64,000 nucleotides of DNA from Acarospora socialis (lineage: Eukaryota > Ascomycota > Lecanoromycetes > Acarosporales > Acarosporaceae): assembly GCA_025617375.2 (NCBI GenBank), contig JAMYGW020000004.1:1-64000 (forward strand), read 5' to 3'. Under the pieces are notes generated by a model. That model did not search any database. It saw only the letters and a program-made list of their open reading frames with translations, and had not been told where the DNA came from. Numbering within the stretch: position 1 is the first letter of the stretch; every line of letters begins with the position of its first letter. Below, one piece after another: positions 32,624 through 42,168 of this stretch. A program made the position numbers and the translations under genes.

Positions 32624-35600
32624 CTATACGGAAATGGTGAGCTCTGTCTCGGGGTTGTTGTTCTGATACTTCGCGACCAGTTCCTCGATTTTGGGTATGA
32701 GTTCTGGCATGCGGAAGGGCTTGGATACAACACTGTCCTGTTGAACATGAGAATCAGCACACTGAGACGCTGTATACCAACAGACGGGATGACTGACCAT
32801 TCCAGCCTGAAGCGCGGTGTCAATTTGCTCGACCCGCGCATTAGCCGTCACCGCAATAATGGGAACGTGTTTGACCAAGTTTCCGCTCTGCTGCAACTCT
32901 CGAATCTTACGGGCGCACGTGAGGCCGTCCATGACCGGCATTTCCACATCCATCAGTATGACGCTTATAGATGTGCCGTCCTTTTCGCGTCCTTGCCAGT
33001 AGGTTGACTGCTTCAGTTGATCAAGTGCCTCCTCACCGTGGTTGGCCACGTCGACGGTGTAGCCTAAATTTCGGAGCTGCTGCCGGAGGACCCTCTGGTT
33101 GACCAAATTGTCTTCCACGATGAGCACCACTATAGGGGCTTTATTCGTCGAATTTTGAAGAGCAACGTTGCGAGTGGTCTGCAAGTGCCCGGCTTCCTTG
33201 GAGTTTGGGGTGCTGGGCTCTTCGATGGCGTCGGCTGGAGGGGTTGACCTTCTTACCTCGACGTAAAATGCAAACGTGCTTCCTTTGCCTCTTTCCGATG
33301 AGACACCGATCTCCCCACCCTGAAGCTCGACAAGTTCCCGTGAGATGAAAAGCCCCAGACCGGAACCGCCGTACTGCACGTGTGTACGCGGACTGGCTTG
33401 TGAGAACCGTTGAAATAGCAGCTTCTTCTCGCTTTCGTTCAGGCCTCGACCTGTATCTCGCACGGCGAAATGGATGTAGATTTTCTGGCCGTGTCCCCAG
33501 TCTGGGCCCTCGGTGAAGTCTTCCCTTCTCGACCGTGTAGGGAAGTAAGAAACACTACAGGTTTCGTTCCTTGCTGGCCTCTGCACCGAGACAGATAGAG
33601 TAACGGTGATAGTACGCTTGATTTGAGTGGTGGTGAACTTTATGGCGTTAGTTGTGAGGTTGATCAATACCTGCAGAAGGCGGGAAGGATCCGCCTTGAT
33701 CCAGTCAACCTCAAGCTTCCGCATCGACTCATCGACGCGAAACTTTGTCTTGATATCGGCAGTCGCCATTTCCCCCTCAAACATTTTCAAAGCTCTCTGA
33801 ACGATCTTGATTGGCTGGATGTCAACCGGAGTAACAAGAAGTAATGCAGAATCAAGCTTCGAGAGTGTGAGGATGTCATCAACAATACGCTTTTGGTGCT
33901 GAGCGCACAGAACAATCGTTTGGGCAGCGTCTATATTGCTGTCCAAAAGGTCGTTCGGGAGACTGTCGCGATGTCTGGAACGGAAGGCGACAAGTGACGA
34001 TGATATGCCATCAGCACACTGCAGGATAGCACTCAAGGGGTTCCGCATTTCATGACTGGTTATATCAATAAAATTCTCTTGTTGCCGCTTCATTTCGACG
34101 GCTTCCTCCATCTTTCGCTTTTGGAAATCCTCCGCCCACTTCTGCTGACTGATATCGGTAACGCTGCCAATTACACTTTTCAATACTCCATCTTGGCCTG
34201 TCTCTGGGTACGCACTTGCCAGCACCCAAGTTTCGCCCTTGTTGCCATTCCGATCTTGCCAGGGTGTTTTGAAGCGGAACTCCGCCGTCATTGGTAGTTG
34301 CTTTTCCAGGAGGGTAGTCCAAAGGTTGTGCACGAAGTCTTGGTCTTCTTCGGTGACTGAATCGATCCAGTCATCCGTGTTGGTACCATCTCTAGACCGT
34401 CCCGACAATTTATGCCATGTTTCGTTGCAGTAGTTGATCCGCCCGGTGGAATCGGCTATGATCATACCTACAGGCGAAAGTTCGGCCATTCGGGTGAACC
34501 GTGTCTCACTTTCTACAGCCTCCTGCGTCCGAGCGGCGAGTTGTTCGGAAAGTTCATAACGATCCAAAGCCGCTATTCTTGCTGCCCTCTGGCCGCGTCG
34601 GATCTCCTCCTCGAACAACACCACCGAGGCAAGTGATGTTCCGAGTTGCCGACTTAGCAGCTGCACCAAAAGACTATAGTCATCGTCGTAAGGCCTCCGA
34701 GGGTTGATTCCCATAACTAGAAAGCCTAGTATCGAATCACCAGTCGTCGGCTGTATCGAGCAAACTACAGCTGCTCGACAAGGATCACCGAAACCACGCC
34801 AGTCAATGCCCTTAATCAGATCAGGTGATAGAGAGCCTTTCTCAGCCTCTAAAAGCACGGGGTGATCTGAGCTCATGGCTTCTCGGAACACGGAACCAAA
34901 CCCCTCTGAACCCGATCTAAGATCAATTTGTGGCGGGGCAGCTTGGTGACCTTTTGGTACTCCTAGAGCTCCTTCCAGAAAGCATTGTTCGGGCTGGTTT
35001 AACGAATCTCCGCTGTCAAAATCCTCCGAAACTGAGTAGAGAAGGACAAACGGGGCGTCGTATTCGTTGTACTGAAGTCCTTCAAGAACCTGACCCCAGA
35101 AGTCTTTCACCTCTCTGGCTGTAGCTGTTCTTTCGCCGATTTCCCGAAGGGTTAGCATGCGCCTTTCGGCAATCTTACGCCTGGTCAACTCGAATGCCGG
35201 GTTGTAGAGGCCTACAACTTGACCGATTTCGTCTACTAGTGGTACTATTGACCAGGAGAAATATGTCTCTTCCAAGAAACCGGAACGGCGCATGAACAGG
35301 CAATCGTCGTTTTTCATAGTTGCTTGGCCTGTCGTCCTTGCATTTTTGAATACATCTTTCACCAAAGGCCAAATCTCTGACCATGCCACCTGATAGGAGC
35401 AACCCATAAGCGCCGGGTGTTTTTGCCCCGCAAGTTCAACATAAGCTTCGTTATAGATTGCGATGTTGTTCTCTCCCCAGTACATGGCTGCCGGGTGCGG
35501 GCTAGCCATGACAAGGTTGGACATTGCACGGAGCGTCGGGGACCACTGTTCGATAGGGCCAAGATCCGTCGATGCCCAATCCACGCTTCGAACGAACTGG

Positions 35601-37081
35601 ATATGAGGAGGAAGAGAAGAGGACATTGGAATCCGTGTCCAGTCAAAATAGGCAGGATCCAAAGATGTCTGCGAATGATTGACGCCAGGCATGATAGCCC
35701 TAGCAGCAGCAGATCCGATTCGATAGGGCAGGATACGTGAGGAACTTTCACTTGATCCATTTGCCTCAGGCCTTGGAGAGGCCTGAAGAGCGCCACCAGT
35801 ATCTGAGTTCGGCGTTCCATCCGCTTCTTGAGATCCATCCGCCACCGGAGGCGCCGAGACTGTAGCAGCACCGCTGAAGTAATCAGGTTGTTCGTCTACC
35901 ATTGTCTCAGATGACTCCAGACTGGGTATAGGGTTGTTCTTTCCATGTAGATCATACCGCCTTGTTGGGGATGTGCGCCGAGCCTCAATCACGGTAGGTT
36001 TCGCATTTGAATTTGCGGATTCGGAGCTGTACGTGCCGCTGACGAAACGAAATCTCCTACGAATGGTTGAGCAAGTCCACAAGAAACCGCCCCATTGAAA
36101 CGTTGGTATGCTGAGATCAAGGCCATGTTGATCTTTAACGGACCTGATCAACCAAGTCTTGAACTCCATACAGCCTGTAGATCCCTGGTATGCTCCTGTG
36201 GATATCTCATTCAATAGCTTCGGACGGGATCGTAAGGCTGCATTTGCGAAGAGAACGTGTATGGAGCCAGGTTCGGTTGGGATGGGATCATCTAGATCGA
36301 TAGTGAGCGTGGGACGCTCATCCTGTTCGAGGAACTCAAGTATTCCTATTTGGCCCAAATTGTCCATGACTTTCGAGTGGGTTTCGCTGTCCAACGTTTC
36401 ACTTACGCCGATGCTTGTTCGCTTTGAGGCGTATGTGTGTTGATGACCGCCTGGTGGACTGACTCCACCATCCATCACTTGTCGGCCTGACTCTGTTGTG
36501 CGCATGAGCATCGCCACGCCAGCCTCGGAGCTAGAGATTCTAGGCAGCAAAAGTGGCCTCCGTCGAGGAGTGCGAGAAAAGAAGAGTGGCGAGGAAGGTC
36601 CAGTTTCCTGAGGTATTCCTTTTGTAACGGTCGATAGGTCTACGGTATGATGGTCTACAAAGGACAAACGGCGTTTCTTTTTCGAGTGTTGAGCTTTGTC
36701 TTGCGAATCGTTTTCGAGTGGGTCTGTGGGTAGTGCTCGCTTTTCCTTCGGAGTCGAGATTCGTCCCGTGTTCGAGGTGTCGGCGACCACGTCGTTGGCA
36801 GCTGACGTGAAGGATTTAAAAATGAAGGTTGGTGTTGTCGGTTGTTGCTCGAATTTCCATGTCGAATGAAGCGTGCGTGGCATGGAGGGTGTAGAGTACT
36901 CTGGTGACTGGGCAGACACTAATAGCTGAACTGAATCCCGTCCATCTACATTGTCTTCTCGTGGCTCTGTCGGTGCGCCCGATGCTGTGGAGGGTGTCTT
37001 TGACCGCGTGTGTAGAAGCTGTTGCAGTTTTTGACTTTGGAAACTTGTTGGAACAGTAAAGATCGAACTCGGAGTATTCAT
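32624..37081 (-). CDS. PAS-domain hybrid histidine kinase
   Basis: Two-component sensor with kinase and receiver in one chain, which would pass phosphate to a Ypd1-type phosphotransfer protein. Exons: 37081-32798 and 32737-32624 (1465 aa). Order: disordered Ser/Pro-rich region (1-470); PAS-like domain around 540; GAF-like region about 650-830; second PAS from about 864 (ESETRFTRMAELSPVGMIIA); HisKA with the phospho-accepting His in DITSHEMRNPL (about 1010); HATPase with N box NLTTNAIKFT (about 1145), DTGRGL and GGSGLGLFISREL; receiver with VEDN, the phospho-Asp in ILMDVEMPVMDG (about 1376), TAN and the Lys of VSKPFRM. No TM segment is seen, so it is probably soluble. The 60-nt intron (32738-32797, GTCAGT..CAG) lies inside the receiver and is a multiple of three without a stop, so the unspliced message is also open. 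The sensed signal is unknown. Confidence 0.9.
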   Translation of the reverse strand: MNTPSSIFTVPTSFQSQKLQQLLHTRSKTPSTASGAPTEPREDNVDGRDSVQLLVSAQSPEYSTPSMPRTLHSTWKFEQQPTTPTFIFKSFTSAANDVVADTSNTGRISTPKEKRALPTDPLENDSQDKAQHSKKKRRLSFVDHHTVDLSTVTKGIPQETGPSSPLFFSRTPRRRPLLLPRISSSEAGVAMLMRTTESGRQVMDGGVSPPGGHQHTYASKRTSIGVSETLDSETHSKVMDNLGQIGILEFLEQDERPTLTIDLDDPIPTEPGSIHVLFANAALRSRPKLLNEISTGAYQGSTGCMEFKTWLIRSVKDQHGLDLSIPTFQWGGFLWTCSTIRRRFRFVSGTYSSESANSNAKPTVIEARRTSPTRRYDLHGKNNPIPSLESSETMVDEQPDYFSGAATVSAPPVADGSQEADGTPNSDTGGALQASPRPEANGSSESSSRILPYRIGSAAARAIMPGVNHSQTSLDPAYFDWTRIPMSSSLPPHIQFVRSVDWASTDLGPIEQWSPTLRAMSNLVMASPHPAAMYWGENNIAIYNEAYVELAGQKHPALMGCSYQVAWSEIWPLVKDVFKNARTTGQATMKNDDCLFMRRSGFLEETYFSWSIVPLVDEIGQVVGLYNPAFELTRRKIAERRMLTLREIGERTATAREVKDFWGQVLEGLQYNEYDAPFVLLYSVSEDFDSGDSLNQPEQCFLEGALGVPKGHQAAPPQIDLRSGSEGFGSVFREAMSSDHPVLLEAEKGSLSPDLIKGIDWRGFGDPCRAAVVCSIQPTTGDSILGFLVMGINPRRPYDDDYSLLVQLLSRQLGTSLASVVLFEEEIRRGQRAARIAALDRYELSEQLAARTQEAVESETRFTRMAELSPVGMIIADSTGRINYCNETWHKLSGRSRDGTNTDDWIDSVTEEDQDFVHNLWTTLLEKQLPMTAEFRFKTPWQDRNGNKGETWVLASAYPETGQDGVLKSVIGSVTDISQQKWAEDFQKRKMEEAVEMKRQQENFIDITSHEMRNPLSAILQCADGISSSLVAFRSRHRDSLPNDLLDSNIDAAQTIVLCAQHQKRIVDDILTLSKLDSALLLVTPVDIQPIKIVQRALKMFEGEMATADIKTKFRVDESMRKLEVDWIKADPSRLLQVLINLTTNAIKFTTTQIKRTITVTLSVSVQRPARNETCSVSYFPTRSRREDFTEGPDWGHGQKIYIHFAVRDTGRGLNESEKKLLFQRFSQASPRTHVQYGGSGLGLFISRELVELQGGEIGVSSERGKGSTFAFYVEVRRSTPPADAIEEPSTPNSKEAGHLQTTRNVALQNSTNKAPIVVLIVEDNLVNQRVLRQQLRNLGYTVDVANHGEEALDQLKQSTYWQGREKDGTSISVILMDVEMPVMDGLTCARKIRELQQSGNLVKHVPIIAVTANARVEQIDTALQAGMVSHPVCWYTASQCADSHVQQDSVVSKPFRMPELIPKIEELVAKYQNNNPETELTISV

Positions 37082-38352
37082 GAGCTCTCCGTAAAGTCAC
37101 AGTCTCGGGAGATTCACATCGAACGCAAGGGAGCGCCCAAGCGTAATGGCTTGCTACTTATCCTCGGGCCATTGGCTCAGACAATGTTTGTAATTGGCTT
37201 CAATATCTTTCGAAACTTTTCAATGAGTGTCGCCAACATTCGGGACGAAAGGAGCAATCAGGGCAAGCAAAGCTGAACACGGCCCTGAAGCATACCGTCG
37301 TACCTTAACACCATCATCAGTGAAGTCATAAGGTACCTCGTACTTTGACGGATCGTCAATAATTGCCCCTTGTCGATCCGCCGGTCGTCGGCTACTTTAA
37401 CCTTAACTTTCCCGACTACGGAGCTACTACCTAGGGTAGTTATACCTTATTGTACCCTTACCGACTCCGCAAACAGAGCCCTATGTGAAAGGGGACCTGC
37501 ACCAAAAAAAATGTATTTGTTTGATTTTATAGTCTTAACGGGCATGCTCTAGCATATAGAGATTTTGCACCCCGTACCCTCCTGACTTTTAGCACCTTTA
37601 CTGCCTGTGCAACACAGATCATTGAAAAGCAATGATACTGAATGTCTATTGTAAGTATAATGGGAGCTGATTTGTCACCAACTCAAATCACAGCTAATTG
37701 AGAACCATGCTCTGGTCTGCTACAGCCAGATGCTCTTTAAGATTTGTGATAGATCTAATTGTAGACATTGAGTGATCAATCTCAAAAGATCCTTCTACTC
37801 TGTCTTGCCACATTGTAGAAGTCAGCACTCACACAATGCGCCAAACAGCCGACGAAAGGGGACCTGCAATGATTTGGACAAGAGCGTATATACAAAACAT
37901 GGCATAGATAGACCTTCAACCAAGGATTATATAAGAGACCATTACATAGTAACTCCTTCAGATATACCGAAACTAAGCTGCTGAAATACCTCCCAACCGT
38001 TCATAGGAGGACAATTTGTTGCATGGAAACACTCGAGGGACGTGACTGGGCATGCAAGAGTGTAGATGCTGCAAAAGAGAAAGGAAGAGGACACTTAGCT
38101 TAAGCTACCTCCGAATGGCTAACTTAGCTGGTTATCTCATAATAAAAAAGCGTTACTGAAGGCTGAGACTGCTTTGGTTGGCTGCGTACCAGCTACAACG
38201 CGTGCCCACCAACAAACCTAGTACGATAAACATGGGCAGAGTTACCATCATCGACCCTTTTAGATTCATTAAAGCTCTAGCTTTTGCAGTCAGGGATCCG
38301 ACACGGCTGGCCTCATAGGAGAGAATAGCTTAGGGATCTTGATCCCCGCACC
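37082..38352. other. Intergenic region between histidine kinase and het-c
   Basis: About 1.3 kb: the kinase promoter at the left and the 3' side of het-c at the right. It includes a CpG-free stretch of about 264 bp (37575-37838) flanked by a short direct repeat, listed separately. No gene is visible. Confidence 0.4.
37487..37868. repeat. Direct repeat flanking a CpG-free stretch
   Basis: The 15-mer GAAAGGGGACCTGCA occurs at 37487-37501 and 37854-37868, each preceded by a related CGC-AAACAG-GCC string. The DNA between them is AT-rich and lacks CpG from 37575 to 37838, like the retroelement block. It could be a relic of a small insertion with duplicated flank, but no LTR or terminal inverted repeat is evident. 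Confidence 0.35.
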
Positions 38353-41300
38353 TCAATACTCATCTCCATATCCGCGTTGGTCCTGAGATTCATCCGCTTC
38401 ACCGTAATCCCGACCTTCACCGAAGCCTCGTCTCCCAAGTTCTTCCTCCCTCCCATACCCTTGCTCTAGCCCGAATCCTTCCTCTCTCCCAAATCCCTCC
38501 TCTCTCCCAAATCCCTCCTCTCTCCCATATCCCTCTTGCTCGACAATATCGTCCCGACGCCCATACCCCTCGCGCCTGTTCCAGCCTTCTTCACGCTCGA
38601 GGCCGCCTCCGGATCGCCCGTAACCATACTCTGGTCTATCCGCCTCGTAACCCGAACCATAGCCAGGACGGCCTTCGGCCCCATACCGTTCACCTCGCGA
38701 ACCACCTTCCATCCCGCCAGACTCATAACCAGGGCGGATTGCACTTCCTCCCACGAATCCGCGACGTTCTTGGGAACCGTAGCCTTGACCGAACTCGTGC
38801 CGCTCTTCTCCGTAACCCGGGCGTGATTGATAGCCACTACTTCCCTCGTAGGGCTGGCGATCCTCCCGATGGTAAGTGCCGGACTGCTGGCCGTAACGCC
38901 TCGCTTTGTCTTCATCCGAGTCAGACTCATCTTCGTGGTGCTTCTTCTTATGCTTGTGCTTCTTCTCTTTTTTATATTCGTCCTCAGATTCCGAATCGTT
39001 GCCATAACCGCCGTGACCTTTGTGGTGTTTGGTTTCCTCATAGAACTCACCACCTGCGCCTCGACCTTCGCGGCGTACCTCCGACTCAAAGTCACCACCG
39101 GGGCGCTCATGTCGTCTTACTGTCGTTTCTTCGTAGCCTCCACCATATGTGGGTCGATTCTCCCTGATGACTTGCTCTCCATAACCGGACCGGCCATATT
39201 GTCCCTCTTGCTCGTAATGCTGTACTTCTTCGCGATACCCACCGCCAGCCATGGCTGTCCGGCTGTACTCCGCTTGACCATATCGTTGCTGTTCGCCATG
39301 AATTCGGCTGCGGCCTGTTTCGGTGACACTCTGAGTGTATGAACCATCAGCCCCATATCTCTGCTGTTCATGGACCTGCTTCTGGACGTCTGGGCCTTCA
39401 AAAGCACCACCAAGCAAACTACCACCGACACCGCCAACAATTCCACCGACAATACCACCAAGTGCTCCTCCACCAACAGCATCACCAGCGAGCTTGCTGA
39501 AGCTATCAGACGGACGGCCGATATTTGGACGCATGCCAACGTCGCTCGATCCCCCAGAGCCTCCGCCGAGGGCTTGCGTCAGGCCACCGAGAACAGCTCC
39601 AGCAGCAGGTCCACCAATCGCACCGGAGTTGCCCGCGGTTTTAGCTGTCGGCATACCAAGAGGCTTTCCACACCCATGCCCGCTGTCGTGCACGCCTTCT
39701 TTATGGTTTCTACCTTGTTCAACACCTTGGCGGCTTAGCTGTTCACGCAAGGCGGCCCGCTCGTACTCGTCCTTCTGAGCCCACCACTGCTGCACCACAC
39801 CAAACATGAGGCGTCGGCCATCAACAGCACCATCATCTCCATAATTGGCGAGTGCCGGGTGATGGAATACACCATTCACGATGCGTGTGAGGGTACGATC
39901 GACATCGATGCGTTCGTCATCCCAACAAGCAATCAACTGCGGAACAACCCACTTTAAGACTTGACTCGCGACTTTGCCTGCCGGTTCGTTCAGGATATTG
40001 GAGAAGTGGTCCTTCGAGAGCATGGAGTGCGTCGGGTCTGAGCACAGGTCGTCATGGAAAACGATGTGTTGTTTGTCCCTGCTGCTCTGGATGATTTCTG
40101 ACGAGCCTGTAGCTAATTCAGTCTTTACCTGGTTGATGATTGGCAAGACGAACGGCGCTAAGAGCGAAAACACGAAGATATTGATCTGATCTTGGATCTG
40201 TTCGATCAGAGCTGGTAGAATGGGGATGTTCTCAATTGTCTCTGTGATGGACTGCAAGACTTCGTCGTGCCACTCAAGGATGGGATATATCTGCTTGGAG
40301 ACCTCTTGAAGCTGTCTTGTCCACTCCTCAGGTTCACGAGGGGTGATGTGCGTGTTCTGCAACTGTGCTGCTTGTGCGTTTTGCTGTAACTCATCTGCCT
40401 TGCCAGCTTCATCTTTCCCACCGAAGAGACCGCTTGGGACTTGATTGAGCAAGTCTTGAAGTATGCTTACGTTGCCCTGACCGCTCTGAGACTGCTGTAT
40501 CGTCCCCTCTAGCTCCTGGATTTCCGACTGCGTGGCCTTATCTGAAAACTCCCCCATTACTGAATGTAGGAAGTCAACTCCCCCGAATGTGCCAGTTACT
40601 AGCGGGAAAACAGGTCCACGGCGAGCACCCGGGACGTTGATTTGAGTTTGTCGCCCGACATGGGGAAAGACTCCGCGCTCGCCCAATTCGATGAGAGCTA
40701 GCTCGGTGTAATTGGAGTGTGCTGAGTAGTCTTCCAAGCAGTGGCAACCAGTCCCAAGCAGACGTAAAGCTTCATAGAGATCTGCCTTGTTCTGGGTTCG
40801 TGCATACTGCCTGCCGAGCTCTATACTTCGACCAAATAGATTGCGTACTAAGCCTGCAGAGGTGGCAATTCCCATGTTCTCGGAGGCTATGTAGTTCTTG
40901 AGACCTGGAAAGCCATGTTATTGACTGAATACTTGCTGGGGCGCCAGGGAACTGAGAGGGTGAGAGCGGGGATTCCCTCAGACGAAGGTATGTTTATAAG
41001 ACCTTACCTGTTTGCGGATTGACTGACAGCTCCCTACGCTCATCGACAGGCCCACGTAGCCTGCGATCATACCGACGAGCGTCAATGTTGTCCGCATAGT
41101 CCTTCGGGTTATCAATATGCTCCTCTGGACGGTAGCAACCCAATCTATCGGTAGTGACTTCGAACTCTTTCGTGCCATATCTAGGTGACTCGGTGTCAGA
41201 TATTAAACATCCCCAAGTACGTGGTACCAACTTACCCAAAGCTTAGGAACCCCAACACCCACAAGATGATACGTATCGCTTCAGCCGAGACATATTTGAC

Positions 41301-41576
41301 CGTCCCAACGTCGACAGCCTGGCTGTAATCCCGTAACCAGTTTCCAAAGTATACACGCTTTACATCGAGTTTACTGAATTTTTTTCCCCCAGCCGCACGA
41401 GAGATCAGGAGTGTGAGTAGGGTGTCTTCAATGTCGCCGTGCCTCCAATTCTGACCTTCGATGCGAGCGGTCGATGCGATGTTACCGGCTCCAAACGCAG
41501 AGGTTGGCCGAGCAAGCAGGACCAACAATACGATGCATGGTAAAAGAATCGAGAACGAGGGCGTGGAAGAAGGCAT
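38353..41576 (-). CDS. het-c: HET-C family protein (heterokaryon incompatibility, Gly/Tyr-rich tail)
   Basis: Homologue of Neurospora HET-C, a plasma-membrane-associated protein of vegetative incompatibility. Exons: 41576-41236, 41180-41008 and 40904-38353 (1021 aa). The start MPSSTPSFSILLPCIVLLVL is a signal peptide. The conserved body includes NWRHGDIEDTLLTLL, KRVYFGNWLRDYSQAVD, GCYRPEEHIDNPKDYAD, and the metal-ligand-like GTGCHCLEDYSAHSNYTE. Glycine-rich hydrophobic stretches near residues 600-680 (IVGGIVGGVGGSLLGGAF) could enter membranes. The last 300 residues are Gly/Tyr/Glu/Arg-rich with tandem EEGFGR units close to the end. Intron 2 is 103 nt; introns have GTAAGT and GTAAGG donors. 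Known from the family: alleles differ in a short variable segment and trigger cell death when mismatched. The low-complexity tail makes the exact C-terminus prone to length variation. Confidence 0.9.
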
Positions 41577-42168
41577 CGTCGTCAAATGTTGTTAGATAGA
41601 GCCTTGACCCTGTGGAGGCTCTTGTGCCAATTCAACGCTGCACAGAACTTTTGTGGACTGAGTGTAGGTAGACACGAGTACGATTTGTTTGATGTTTACC
41701 TAAAAGTGATGAGCATTCTCAACCAAGCTGTGGTGAATCGACTACCTACCTATAAGGTAGTTGACGTGGTTGCGGCTAAGGGTGCTAAGGGTCGTCTAAG
41801 GTAACGTGCCCCACATGCTAACCCCCACATGCTTACAGCTTAGCAATAAACCCTCCGCTGAGAAAGATGTTTTAGAGAGCGGCATGGCTCAACTCCCTTA
41901 CTATTCGAAACCCTCCAGATGCTATAAGAATATGTATAAGTTTATAGTCTGTGTATTTTCTTCATACTCCGGAGTGCTCAACAGATTATAGAACAGCATG
42001 CGTTACAGCTCTGGACTATATAATCCTGTAGATGAGATGTCGGACACTCCTCCACCATACATAGAAGCGCCACTGGTACTCTTACACTAGAGATCCTGAA
42101 TCCTCCATGCGCCATGTTCTATCCCCTTCGAATTGTACGCCATAGCCAGGGCCATTAACTCCAGTCAA
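41577..42168. promoter_or_regulatory. Upstream region of het-c
   Basis: About 590 bp between the het-c start and the 3' end of the TRK gene, AT-rich in its right half. It should hold the het-c promoter and the TRK 3' UTR. No other feature is seen. Confidence 0.4.

Noticed and set aside
38466-39110. Long open frames overlapping the het-c tail on both strands
   Set aside because: Low-complexity GC-rich codons of the het-c repeat region keep the other frames open by chance.
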